This document shows positions 47,601 through 56,428 of a stretch of 64,000 nt of DNA, in pieces. The translations under genes were made by a program, and so were the position numbers. A model generated the notes under the pieces. That model did not search any database, had not been told where the DNA came from, and was given only the letters and a program-made list of their open reading frames with translations. Source of the DNA: Flavobacterium branchiarum (GTDB lineage: Bacteria; Bacteroidota; Bacteroidia; Flavobacteriales; Flavobacteriaceae); contig NZ_JAUFQQ010000003.1 of the NCBI RefSeq assembly GCF_030409845.1, positions 2,170,001 through 2,234,000 of the forward strand, read 5' to 3'. How positions within the stretch are numbered: the stretch's first letter is position 1; each line of letters opens with the position of its first letter.

Positions 47601-50600
47601 GTAGTTACTTGAGCAACAATTTTATCCAATTCTACCGAAGAAGTAACTCCATTTACATTAGAAACCAATTTATTATCAGCGTCTAAGTTCAATTCATTGG
47701 TAGTTACTTGAGCAACAATTTTATCCAATTCTACAGAAGAAGTAACTCCATTTACATTAGAAATCAATTTATTATCAGCATCTAAGTTCAATTCATTGGT
47801 AGTTACTTGAGCAACAATTTTATCCAATTCTACAGAAGAGGTAACTCCATTTACATTAGAAATCAATTTATTATCAGCATCTAAGTTCAATTCATTGGTA
47901 GTTACTTGAGCAACAATTTTATCCAATTCTACAGAAGAAGTAACTCCATTTACATTAGAGATCAATTTATTATCAGCATCTAAGTTCAATTCATTGGTAG
48001 TTACTTGAGCAACAATTTTATCCAATTCTACAGAAGAGGTAACGCCATTTACATTAGAGATCAATTTATTATCAGCATCTAATTTTAAATCATTCGTAGT
48101 TACTTGAGCAACAATTTTATCCAATTCTACCGAAGAAGTAACTCCATTTACATTAGAAACCAATTTATTATCAGCGTCTAATTTTAAATCATTCGTAGTT
48201 ACTTGAGCAACAATTTTATCCAATTCTACCGAAGAAGTAACTCCATTTACATTAGAAACCAATTTATTATCAGCGTCTAAGTTCAATTCATTGGTAGTTA
48301 CTTGAGCAACAATTTTATCCAATTCTACCGAAGAAGTAACTCCATTTACATTAGAGATCAATTTATTATCAGCATCTAAGTTCAATTCATTGGTAGTTAC
48401 TTGAGCAACAATTTTATCCAATTCTACCGAAGAAGTAACTCCATTTACATTAGAGATCAATTTATTATCAGCATCTAAGTTCAATTCATTGGTAGTTACT
48501 TGAGCAACTATTTTATCCAATTCTACCGAAGAAGTAACTCCATTTACATTAGAAATCAATTTATTATCAGCATCCAATTTTAAATCATTCGTAGTTACTT
48601 GAGCAACTATTTTATCCAATTCTACAGAAGAAGTAACTCCATTTACATTAGAGATCAATTTATTATCAGCATCTAAGTTCAATTCATTGGTAGTTACTTG
48701 AGCAACAATTTTATCCAATTCTACCGAAGAAGTAACTCCATTTACATTAGATATCAATTTATTATCAGCATCTAAGTTCAATTCATTAGTAGTTACTTGA
48801 GCAACTATTTTATCCAATTCTACCGAAGAAGTAACTCCATTTACATTAGAAACCAATTTATTAGTAGCATCTAAGTTTAATTCATTAGTAGTTACTTGAG
48901 CAACTATTTTATCCAATTCTACCGAAGAAGTAACTCCATTTACATTAGAAACCAATTTATTAGTAGCATCTAAGTTCAATTCATTAGTAGTTACTTGAGC
49001 AACTATTTTATCCAATTCTACCGAAGAAGTAACTCCATTTACATTAGAAACCAATTTATTAGTAGCATCTAAGTTCAATTCATTAGTAGTTACTTGAGCA
49101 ACTATTTTATCCAATTCTACCGAAGAAGTAACTCCATTTACATTAGAAATCAATTTATTATCAGCATCCAATTTTAAATCATTCGTAGTTACTTGAGCAA
49201 CTATTTTATCCAATTCTACAGAAGAAGTAACTCCATTTACATTAGAGATCAATTTATTATCAGCATCTAATTTTAAATCATTCGTAGTTACTTGAGCAAC
49301 TATTTTATCTAATTCTACAGAAGAAGTAACTCCATTTACATTAGAGATTAATTTATTATCAGCATCTAAGTTCAATTCATTGGTAGTTACTTGAGCAACA
49401 ATTTTATCCAATTCTACCGAAGAAGTAACTCCATTTACATTAGAGATCAATTTATTATCAGCATCTAAGTTCAATTCATTGGTAGTTACTTGAGCAACAA
49501 TTTTATCCAATTCTACCGAAGAAGTAACTCCATTTACATTAGAAACCAATTTATTATCAGCGTCTAAGTTCAATTCATTGGTAGTTACTTGAGCAACAAT
49601 TTTATCCAATTCTACAGAAGAAGTAACTCCATTTACATTAGAGATCAATTTATTATCAGCATCTAAGTTCAATTCATTGGTAGTTACTTGAGCAACTATT
49701 TTATCCAATTCTACAGAAGAAGTAACTCCATTTACATTAGAGATCAATTTATTATCAGCATCTAATTTTAAATCATTCGTAGTTACTTGAGCAACTATTT
49801 TATCCAATTCTACCGAAGAAGTAACTCCATTTACATTAGAGATCAATTTATTATCAGCATCTAATTTTAAATCATTCGTAGTTACTTGAGCAACTATTTT
49901 ATCCAATTCTACCGAAGAAGTAACTCCATTTACATTAGAGATCAATTTATTATCAGCATCTAATTTTAAATCATTCGTAGTTACTTGAGCAACTATTTTA
50001 TCTAATTCTACAGAAGAAGTAACTCCATTTACATTAGAGATTAATTTATTATCAGCATCTAATTTTAAATCATTCGTAGTTACTTGAGCAACAATTTTAT
50101 CCAATTCTACCGAAGAAGTAACTCCATTTACATTAGATATCAATTTATTATCAGCATCTAAGTTCAATTCATTGGTAGTTACTTGAGCAACAATTTTATC
50201 CAATTCTACCGAAGAAGTAACTCCATTTACATTAGAGATCAATTTATTATCAGCATCTAAGTTCAATTCATTGGTAGTTACTTGAGCAACAATTTTATCC
50301 AATTCTACCGAAGAAGTAACTCCATTTACATTAGAGATCAATTTATTATCAGCATCTAAGTTCAATTCATTGGTAGTTACTTGAGCAACAATTTTATCCA
50401 ATTCTACCGAAGAAGTAACTCCATTTACATTAGAAACCAATTTATTATCAGCGTCTAAGTTCAATTCATTGGTAGTTACTTGAGCAACAATTTTATCCAA
50501 TTCTACCGAAGAAGTAACTCCATTTACATTAGAGATCAATTTATTATCAGCATCTAATTTTAAATCATTGGTAGTTACTTGAGCAACTATTTTATCCAAT

Positions 50601-51661
50601 TCTACAGAAGAAGTAACTCCATTTACATTAGAGATCAATTTATTATCAGCATCTAATTTTAAATCATTCGTAGTTACTTGAGCAACAATTTTATCCAATT
50701 CTACCGAAGAAGTAACTCCATTTACATTAGAGATCAATTTATTATCAGCATCTAATTTTAAATCATTCGTAGTTACTTGAGCAACTATTTTATCTAATTC
50801 TACAGAAGAAGTAACTCCATTTACATTAGAGATTAATTTATTATCAGCATCTAATTTTAAATCATTCGTAGTTACTTGAGCAACTATTTTATCCAATTCT
50901 ACAGAAGAAGTAACTCCATTTACATTAGAGATCAATTTATTATCAGCATCTAATTTTAAATCATTCGTAGTTCCTTGAGCAATGGCTACTTTTGTATCAA
51001 CCCAAGTAGGAATTGTACCAACAGTCTGCAAAATTTGACCTGGGTTTCCAGCTCTTAAACTAATATTAGTATCTTGGAATGCATTATTGACTCCATTAGT
51101 AATATCAATTAAATTTAAACCAGTAACATTTCCAGCACCACTTGTTGGTGCAGCACCTGCTGGTCCGATTGGACCTTCATCTCCTTTTAATGTAGCTAAT
51201 TGCTCTGAAGTAAAATCTGTAAATTTAAAATCTTTACCATCGTCTCCCTTATCACCTTTTAATCCATCAAGAGTTATAATTTGAGGAGCGCCTGAGGCAT
51301 CAATATAAGTAAACTCCTGACTTATTGGATTAAAAATAACTGTTCCTTTAGATGATGTTATTTCATTAGAAACAACAATTCTGTTCCATTTATTATCATA
51401 CCAATAGTAATAGCCCGGTTTAACATCAGCCTGACTTGCCGTATTAAACACCATAAGACTTGGAGGTAGCGAGCCATCATTAGTAATAGGACTCATGCTT
51501 GTTGCGTTTATAAGATTTACCCTAGGTATTAAAATACCTTTAGTTGAAGCTACCACATCTAATTGAGCGGAGCTATTGGGCAAAGGGGTCCCTACACCTA
51601 CCTGTCCATACGTGGAGACCCCCCCCAAGACAAGAAGTAAGAATAGTAATTGATTTTTCAT
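44648..51661 (-). CDS. Giant secreted fibre-like protein with 55 tandem 33-residue repeats
   Basis: A 2337-residue protein. A signal peptide (LLFLLLVLGGVSTYGQ) is followed by a typical Bacteroidetes fibre N terminus (GVGTPLPNSSAQLDVVASTK). A short collagen-like stretch follows (LKGDKGDDGKD, GDEGPIGPAGAAP), then from about residue 230 to 2045 come 55 units containing TTN(D/E)L, LDADNKL and NVNGVTSSVELDK. The last 100 residues hold a conserved tail (KNKHLPGITPITELEKTAGG) and a coiled coil. Units differ mainly as DLK/NEL, ISN/VSN and DADNK/DATNK. It is likely a surface filament or adhesin. No T9SS sorting domain is apparent. Confidence 0.9.
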   Translation of the reverse strand: MKNQLLFLLLVLGGVSTYGQVGVGTPLPNSSAQLDVVASTKGILIPRVNLINATSMSPITNDGSLPPSLMVFNTASQADVKPGYYYWYDNKWNRIVVSNEITSSKGTVIFNPISQEFTYIDASGAPQIITLDGLKGDKGDDGKDFKFTDFTSEQLATLKGDEGPIGPAGAAPTSGAGNVTGLNLIDITNGVNNAFQDTNISLRAGNPGQILQTVGTIPTWVDTKVAIAQGTTNDLKLDADNKLISNVNGVTSSVELDKIVAQVTTNDLKLDADNKLISNVNGVTSSVELDKIVAQVTTNDLKLDADNKLISNVNGVTSSVELDKIVAQVTTNDLKLDADNKLISNVNGVTSSVELDKIVAQVTTNDLKLDADNKLISNVNGVTSSVELDKIVAQVTTNELNLDADNKLVSNVNGVTSSVELDKIVAQVTTNELNLDADNKLISNVNGVTSSVELDKIVAQVTTNELNLDADNKLISNVNGVTSSVELDKIVAQVTTNELNLDADNKLISNVNGVTSSVELDKIVAQVTTNDLKLDADNKLISNVNGVTSSVELDKIVAQVTTNDLKLDADNKLISNVNGVTSSVELDKIVAQVTTNDLKLDADNKLISNVNGVTSSVELDKIVAQVTTNDLKLDADNKLISNVNGVTSSVELDKIVAQVTTNELNLDADNKLISNVNGVTSSVELDKIVAQVTTNELNLDADNKLVSNVNGVTSSVELDKIVAQVTTNELNLDADNKLISNVNGVTSSVELDKIVAQVTTNELNLDADNKLISNVNGVTSSVELDKIVAQVTTNDLKLDADNKLISNVNGVTSSVELDKIVAQVTTNDLKLDADNKLISNVNGVTSSVELDKIVAQVTTNELNLDATNKLVSNVNGVTSSVELDKIVAQVTTNELNLDATNKLVSNVNGVTSSVELDKIVAQVTTNELNLDATNKLVSNVNGVTSSVELDKIVAQVTTNELNLDADNKLISNVNGVTSSVELDKIVAQVTTNELNLDADNKLISNVNGVTSSVELDKIVAQVTTNDLKLDADNKLISNVNGVTSSVELDKIVAQVTTNELNLDADNKLISNVNGVTSSVELDKIVAQVTTNELNLDADNKLISNVNGVTSSVELDKIVAQVTTNELNLDADNKLVSNVNGVTSSVELDKIVAQVTTNDLKLDADNKLVSNVNGVTSSVELDKIVAQVTTNDLKLDADNKLISNVNGVTSSVELDKIVAQVTTNELNLDADNKLISNVNGVTSSVELDKIVAQVTTNELNLDADNKLISNVNGVTSSVELDKIVAQVTTNELNLDADNKLISNVNGVTSSVELDKIVAQVTTNELNLDADNKLVSNVNGVTSSVELDKIVAQVTTNELNLDADNKLVSNVNGVTSSVELDKIVAQVTTNELNLDADNKLISNVNGVTSSVELDKIVAQVTTNDLKLDADNKLISNVNGVTSSVELDKIVAQVTTNDLKLDADNKLISNVNGVTSSVELDKIVAQVTTNELNLDADNKLISNVNGVTSSVELDKIVAQVTTNELNLDADNKLISNVNGVTSSVELDKIVAQVTTNDLKLDADNKLISNVNGVTSSVELDKIVAQVTTNDLKLDADNKLISNVNGVTSSVELDKIVAQVTTNDLKLDADNKLISNVNGVTSSVELDKIVAQVTTNELNLDADNKLVSNVNGVTSSVELDKIVAQVTTNELNLDADNKLISNVNGVTSSVELDKIVAQVTTNELNLDADNKLISNVNGVTSSVELDKIVAQVTTNELNLDADNKLVSNVNGVTSSVELDKIVAQVTTNELNLDADNKLISNVNGVTSSVELDKIVAQVTTNDLKLDADNKLISNVNGVTSSVELDKIVAQVTTNDLKLDADNKLISNVNGVTSSVELDKIVAQVTTNELNLDADNKLISNVNGVTSSVELDKIVAQVTTNELNLDADNKLISNVNGVTSSVELDKIVAQVTTNDLKLDADNKLISNVNGVTSSVELDKIVAQVTTNELNLDADNKLISNVNGVTSSVELDKIVAQVTTNELNLDADNKLISNVNGVTSSVELDKIVAQVTTNDLSNPLNTITSTVNGIVKTAPAVNSNVVTLSGSTLTSSINEVEGIIDLAPAIKDAETVTEITPLVTAGNKIASYKNETANAAVDVYETITKLEVNPLAKGTLDYTDEKTITHKLDIAPLVKEPWFSTDTNAGATKNDESIYTMGDWVGIGYNTPSSTPNERLRVNGVITTVNSYFADYVFEDYFQGFSDIKADYKFKTLAEVDAFIQKNKHLPGITPITELEKTAGGYAFNISELSIQLLEKTEELYLHVIEQNKQLDAKNNEIEELKTNSKAINERLEKLEKFISEIK
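45513..50957 (-). repeat. 55 tandem 99-bp repeats inside the fibre gene
   Basis: The anchor AAATCATT (encoding part of TTNDL on the minus strand) at 45513 and 50958 is exactly 5445 bp apart, that is 55 units of 99 bp with no indels. Units are near-identical at DNA level. Marked variants recur in blocks: a GCATCCAATTTTAAATC unit followed by one with TTATCTAATTCTACAG occurs near 46.1, 47.3 and 49.2 kb. This implies multi-unit duplications. Confidence 0.95.
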
Positions 51662-52162
51662 AAATACTTATTAAAATTAATAAAAACTAAAAAATAATTT
51701 GTTAGATTAATCGTGAGTACTATTACACGAAATTGATTAAAGATTAAGCCATTATTATTTAATAATATCTATCACAATTTACTTAGGATATTACACACTA
51801 ACCATAATAAGGCCTCACATTGTCATTAAAATGCAATCATAATTTTGTCAATATTTATAATCTAACAATCTTAAAAAAAACATAGTTAGATTATTTAAAC
51901 TGAAATTATTATCAATTTAAAACGTTAGACAATTAAAACGATTTGGTAAAAAATCGTAAAATTTCATATAGTATGGCTACCTAGAATTAATTAGGGATTT
52001 AGCTCATCTACATGAAGAATAAATAAAACTTATAAGACTGGGGCGTCAGTTTTAAAATTGATTATGTTTTACAATATTTATGTTACATAATTGCAGATGT
52101 AATTTTTCACAAACAGAATCATGCAAAGAATGCTCATAAAATAATGAAAACAAAAAAACTCG

Positions 52163-52179
52163 CTACTCACATCTACTTA
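52163..52179 (+). promoter_or_regulatory. Direct-repeat motif site 1
   Basis: CTACTCACATCTACTTA: two CTACKCA-like half-sites 10 bp apart, one helical turn, as expected for a dimeric regulator binding one face of DNA. It is about 500 bp upstream of the fibre gene. Confidence 0.5.
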
Positions 52180-52241
52180 GCAACTAAAAAAAACAACAAA
52201 CACCTATTTATCAGTAATTTAAACACTAAACCAAACAATAA

Positions 52242-52258
52242 TGAGTAGATTTGAGTAG
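52242..52258 (-). promoter_or_regulatory. Direct-repeat motif site 2 (perfect)
   Basis: The minus strand reads CTACTCAAATCTACTCA, a perfect direct repeat of CTACTCA with a 3-bp spacer. It faces site 1 and is about 580 bp upstream of the fibre gene. Confidence 0.55.
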
Positions 52259-53033
52259 GTGTAAAAAGTTAGTGTTATTGTATTGAACTGTTAAAATCAA
52301 AAAAAATAAAATGTAGATGCCAAATATGTTCTTTCAGCATTTCATTAAACTCATTTTCTGCAGAAAAAGTTATCAAAGAACCAAACTTATTTAAGTTATT
52401 TCTACAAAATTGTATATTCTTATAGAGGCAAATACTCAATTATTTTTAATTTAAATCAAAAATTATAAATATAAAATTGAATGATTTTGTCCAAAAATGA
52501 AAAAATAATTAAGGTGATTTCTAGATAGAACTAGATTAGCATAAAGCAAAATTTTTCTTAAAAAATACGACTGGAAAATCTAGAAAGGATGTAAAAAAAG
52601 AGTAATATTTGATTCTTTTCTAGATAGTTTAAATTGTCCAAAAAAAAAACAACAATAATTAAAATAGGAATTTAGCTAACAGGAACCTTTTAAAAGCTCA
52701 TTATCTTGACCAGATCCTTCCATTTTTATTAATTAAAAAAATCAAATAAAACTCTTTTAACTATAACTGACAAAATATCAGTTATTTAAAAACAATCATA
52801 AAATATAAAACAATAAATAAAGAAGTAAATATCAGACATGAATTCATATCTAGGTTATAAGTAGCCTTTATTCTAAAAATTTCACTTATTGAGAATGTAT
52901 TTGGAATAGAATTACAAATATTAAGCTTAAATTCATGCATCTGATTATTCTTAAGCAGTAATTTGGCTAAACTCTAGAAAGATCATAAAGCTTTAAAAAA
53001 CTTCTTTAAATGAAAAAAAGTCTACAATTCATT

Positions 53034-53849
53034 TTACCCAAAACTTACTTTTGTTTTCATAATTTCATTTAATGATGCTCTATTATTAATAGCACAGGCT
53101 GGAAGTTGCTTTCTTAGTAAGTCCAACTCCTGTTGATTTACACTAATATTTAAATGCTTTAATTTTTTTAACTTACATAAGTTATCTACTGTATTTTTTA
53201 GCCTCATTGCATTTGTTTCGACCAAGTGCAATATACTTATATTACTTTTTTCAGTAATAAAATCTAGCTCTGGTAAATTTTCGTTTCCAGAAATTTTTAA
53301 TATATGTAGACTATTTAAATTTTGTAAAAATTTAAAATCCAAAAAGGCTTTACATTTATCAAACGACAAAGATTTCATCGCTACAATACGCTCAATATTT
53401 TCAATGTGTGTCAATTTGGGTGTATAACTTATATCCAATGCTTCAAATGTACTACTCTTGGGCAAGACAATTTTACGGGCTTTTTTTGCGACGCAGACCT
53501 TAACTTTGAGTAATTTTTTATCAAGATGAGAGAAATCTAATATTTCACTAGTTGCATCACCAAAAATTGAGAGGCCATTATATATATCAAAAATTTTATC
53601 GTACTTAATATTTATATTGTAATCAGTTTCAAGTAACCCTAATTCATCAGCACTATCAATATATTTTCTTTGTAATAACAGCACAAGCGCCATTACTTCT
53701 CTAGAAGACAAATCTTTACTTAATAAAATACTTTCTATTTCTGTAAAACTTTGTATTTCAGGAACATTTTCAAGCCAGGCCCTAGTACTATAAACACAAT
53801 CCTCTGAAGGCGCACTGCGTAACGCAGTTCGTAAATATTCATTATTCAT
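53034..53849 (-). CDS. Leucine-rich-repeat-like protein
   Basis: A 271-residue cytoplasmic-looking protein. From about residue 95 it shows irregular leucine-rich repeats (LRR-like: FEALDISYTPKLTHIENIER, LHILKISGNENLPELDF, LKHLNISVNQQELDLLRKQ). The N-terminal part is helical and unassigned. There is no signal peptide or membrane helix. It is followed upstream by a small membrane-protein gene in the same orientation, 32 bp apart, so they probably form a pair. The function is unknown; LRRs suggest protein binding. Confidence 0.65.
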   Translation of the reverse strand: MNNEYLRTALRSAPSEDCVYSTRAWLENVPEIQSFTEIESILLSKDLSSREVMALVLLLQRKYIDSADELGLLETDYNINIKYDKIFDIYNGLSIFGDATSEILDFSHLDKKLLKVKVCVAKKARKIVLPKSSTFEALDISYTPKLTHIENIERIVAMKSLSFDKCKAFLDFKFLQNLNSLHILKISGNENLPELDFITEKSNISILHLVETNAMRLKNTVDNLCKLKKLKHLNISVNQQELDLLRKQLPACAINNRASLNEIMKTKVSFG

Positions 53850-53881
53850 GTTTTTTGCTTAAATTAAATTTTACTATAGCA

Positions 53882-54271
53882 TTATAACTTCAACATAGAA
53901 TTTTGTAATTTTATGTTCCACAAGAAGGGGTATTTAAAATATACCATGGTTATTATCAAAATCAGTAAAGGGAGCTCTAGAAAGGCTGCTTTAATGTTAC
54001 TATCTAATAAATACAAAAAAATTATTAAAAAGGTTTTAGAAGCAATTAAACAATTAGCCCAGATGTAGGTGTAAGGAATTAAAAGCAAAGCACCACACAT
54101 AATACTAATCATGCCTATTATTATTATACCTTTTATAGAAAATCCCCATTCTAAAAAGATATTTTCTAAACCATTATTCATATTAACAATATCAATCCCG
54201 TTTAAAATTTCTTTTATAGAAACAAATATTATTATTGAAATAACCATCTGCTTAATTACTATTTTTTTCAT
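53882..54271 (-). CDS. Small multi-span membrane protein
   Basis: A 129-residue hydrophobic protein with about four predicted membrane helices (MVISIIIFVSIKEIL; IIIIGMISIMCGALLLIPYT; FLIIFLYLL; LLILIITMVYFKYPF). No family is recognised. It is the first gene of a likely two-gene transcript with the LRR-like gene. The upstream 670-bp region carries two direct-repeat motif sites. It might be an anchor or partner for the LRR protein. Confidence 0.6.
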   Translation of the reverse strand: MKKIVIKQMVISIIIFVSIKEILNGIDIVNMNNGLENIFLEWGFSIKGIIIIGMISIMCGALLLIPYTYIWANCLIASKTFLIIFLYLLDSNIKAAFLELPLLILIITMVYFKYPFLWNIKLQNSMLKL

Positions 54272-54682
54272 GGTAACCTATTATGTATAAAAACCACGAT
54301 TTTAAGCAGAGACTGCTCCCATAACAGTCTCTATAATTTATCAGCTCATCCCCCAACAATCTGACAAACGCTTAAAAATCGAGTATAATCATTAATATCT
54401 AAAAATTGATGTTTAAAAAAGGGGGGAAGAACAGCTAATCAAAGCTCCACCCCCTTTTTTTTTGTTAACACTAAACAAACATTAACAATAACTTCAGGTA
54501 ATCTAAAAATATAAATACCAATACAACATATGTCCATATATGTTATATTCATTTTTAATTTTATCAATAATGTACCTACTACAAACTAGTCTATGAATTG
54601 GTCAAAAACATAAAATAATTTAATCAAACATCTTAACTTTAGCAAATTGAAGCATTTTATTCCTAAAAAACAGACTAACTAA

Positions 54683-54699
54683 CTACACTTATCTACGCA
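54683..54699 (+). promoter_or_regulatory. Direct-repeat motif site 3
   Basis: CTACACTTATCTACGCA: a weaker first half-site and a good second one at 10-bp spacing. It is followed by GCGACAAAAAAAACACAAACACCTA, nearly the sequence that follows site 1. Confidence 0.4.
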
Positions 54700-54791
54700 A
54701 GCGACAAAAAAAACACAAACACCTACTAACCAGTGTTTTAAAATAAAAACACGCATAAATACAACACTAATTGAAGTGGTTAAAACAATAG

Positions 54792-54809
54792 TAAGTAGCA
54801 AACGAGTAG
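54792..54809 (-). promoter_or_regulatory. Direct-repeat motif site 4
   Basis: The minus strand reads CTACTCGTTTGCTACTTA: two half-sites with a 4-bp spacer. It faces site 3, as site 2 faces site 1. Confidence 0.35.
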
Positions 54810-54944
54810 GTGTTAATTTGTAAATTGTAGTAACAATAATGAGTAAGTATGAGTTTGAGAAAAATGAGCAAAAAAAAAGTATCCCTATTGCTACGATAAG
54901 GATACCTTTATATTATTATTATTTTATTTAAACTAAACTAAACC

Positions 54945-56414
54945 TTATAAATCAGCAATCCAAATACCAATATCATTTTTCTCAGTAAGATTAGCTTTTT
55001 TTCTAATTCTATAAATTCTTGCTTCAACAGATCTAACAGTAACATCAGTATACAAAGCAATATCTTTAACTGCAAATCCAAGTTTTAAAAAAGCACATAC
55101 TATTAATTCCATTTTTGATATAGTAGGAGCTTCTTGGAGTATTCTGTTATAAAAATCTGGATGAGTAGCTTCAAACTTAGATAAGAACATCGGATCATTA
55201 TTTTTTGCTAGTTTTAAAACTTCATCTAAAGATGTACTGTTTATAAGTATTACTTTTTCAAGTATATCTTTTTTATTTTGTAGCCTTTGCTTCTTTTTAG
55301 CAATTTTTACTTTTTCCTTTTTTTTGTTTTTGTATAAACGTATTGCAAAAAAGAGAAAAAGAGCTGTAAGTACGGCACTTAAAACAAGGGCTACAACACC
55401 TGTCTTTCTAATTTTTTCAATAGTTGAGTATTCGTCTTCAATAAGTTCTTTTACGGTTGCGATTACTGCTTTCTGCTGATTTTTTTGTAGACTATCGTTA
55501 AGAGAAAAATATTTTTCGGAGTATAGTTCTTCCTTTGTTTTATTCTTAAGTTTCTCATATGTCTGTGAAAGATTCAAATAAATATCCCGCTGTAATTCTC
55601 TTTTTTTAAGCTTTTTTGCAAAAAAAAGTGCTTCTTGATAATATTTTAAAGCTTCTGCAAAGTTGTCTTTTTTAAATTCTAAGTTACCTAGATCAATATA
55701 GACATACAATTTAACCGAATTATAATTTTCTTTTTCTGCCAGTTTAGAAGCATTTACTAAATAAACTCTTGCGCTATCGTATTGTTTTAATGCTAGATAA
55801 CAAGCACCTACATTAGCACTAGCTAAAGACAAATTAATATTCTTAAATTTAGTATTTTCAATTTTATTAAATTGATTATAACCTAATACATAATATTTTT
55901 TTATAGAATCTATTACTCCAGTACTTCTGTCATATCCAACTGCAATGTCATTATAAAGCAATCCTTTTTGTCGTAAAGCAACATCAGTGTTGGAAATTTG
56001 TGGAGTAACCCCTAATCCTTTTTTAAATTCCGAAAATCCTTGTTTATAAAGTCCTAAGCCTACGTAACTAATTCCTTTTAATCTATATGCTTCAGAGAGT
56101 AGCTCATAATCATTTATTAATAAAGCAAATTCTTCTGATTTTGTAGCCTGCTCTAACGACCTATCATACTGATTTGTATCGTACAAATTTTTTCCAGCAA
56201 GCATTGCACTTAATGCCATTCCTTTCTTATAATCTAGAATTTCAGAATATTTATAACTTTTTAAACTGTTTTCTATAGCTTTGTTAGGGATACTGTCCCC
56301 CATTTTTTTTATATCACTAAGCATACTATCAATTTGTTTTTCAGTATACTGCTGACTATAACCAGTTACTACCACAAATAGAATTAGTATTTGCAAAAAA
56401 AGTCTTTTACCCAT
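54945..56414 (-). CDS. TPR membrane regulator with C-terminal HTH (paralogue A)
   Basis: A 489-residue protein. It has a signal peptide (LFLQILILFVVVTGYSQQ), TPR repeats to about residue 310, one membrane helix (GVVALVLSAVLTALFLFFAI, about 335-355), a basic coiled coil and a C-terminal LuxR-like helix-turn-helix (ELIVCAFLKLGFAVKDIALY, then TVRSVEARIYRIRKKA). The layout puts TPRs in the periplasm and the DNA-binding domain in the cytoplasm, a one-component sensor type common in Bacteroidetes. Paralogue B lies 14 bp upstream. It is a candidate regulator of nearby surface genes. Confidence 0.85.
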   Translation of the reverse strand: MGKRLFLQILILFVVVTGYSQQYTEKQIDSMLSDIKKMGDSIPNKAIENSLKSYKYSEILDYKKGMALSAMLAGKNLYDTNQYDRSLEQATKSEEFALLINDYELLSEAYRLKGISYVGLGLYKQGFSEFKKGLGVTPQISNTDVALRQKGLLYNDIAVGYDRSTGVIDSIKKYYVLGYNQFNKIENTKFKNINLSLASANVGACYLALKQYDSARVYLVNASKLAEKENYNSVKLYVYIDLGNLEFKKDNFAEALKYYQEALFFAKKLKKRELQRDIYLNLSQTYEKLKNKTKEELYSEKYFSLNDSLQKNQQKAVIATVKELIEDEYSTIEKIRKTGVVALVLSAVLTALFLFFAIRLYKNKKKEKVKIAKKKQRLQNKKDILEKVILINSTSLDEVLKLAKNNDPMFLSKFEATHPDFYNRILQEAPTISKMELIVCAFLKLGFAVKDIALYTDVTVRSVEARIYRIRKKANLTEKNDIGIWIADL

Positions 56415-56428
56415 ATATTATTTATAAA

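Larger units (their letters stand above)
51662..53033. other. 1.4-kb AT-rich intergenic region with two motif sites
   Basis: No protein or RNA gene is recognisable. It contains two copies of the direct-repeat motif (52163-52179 plus strand, 52242-52258 minus strand) in opposite orientation, with CACCTA and TAGGTG also facing each other. The region is upstream of the giant fibre gene and may be its control region or a long leader. Confidence 0.6.
54272..54944. other. Intergenic region homologous in layout to 52.16-52.26 kb
   Basis: No gene is visible. It contains motif sites 3 and 4 in opposite orientation, with AACACCTACT (54717-54726) and AGTAGGTGTT (54806-54815) as a 10-bp inverted repeat between and next to them. 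A G/C-rich palindrome-like phrase (AAAAAAGGGGGG...CCCCCTTTTTTTTT, 54415-54464) looks like a terminator for a plus-strand transcript. Confidence 0.55.

Noticed and set aside
45513..50957. Non-coding satellite or CRISPR-like repeat
   Set aside because: The unit is 99 bp, keeps one minus-strand frame open over the whole length, and is framed by a signal peptide and a conserved C-terminal domain.
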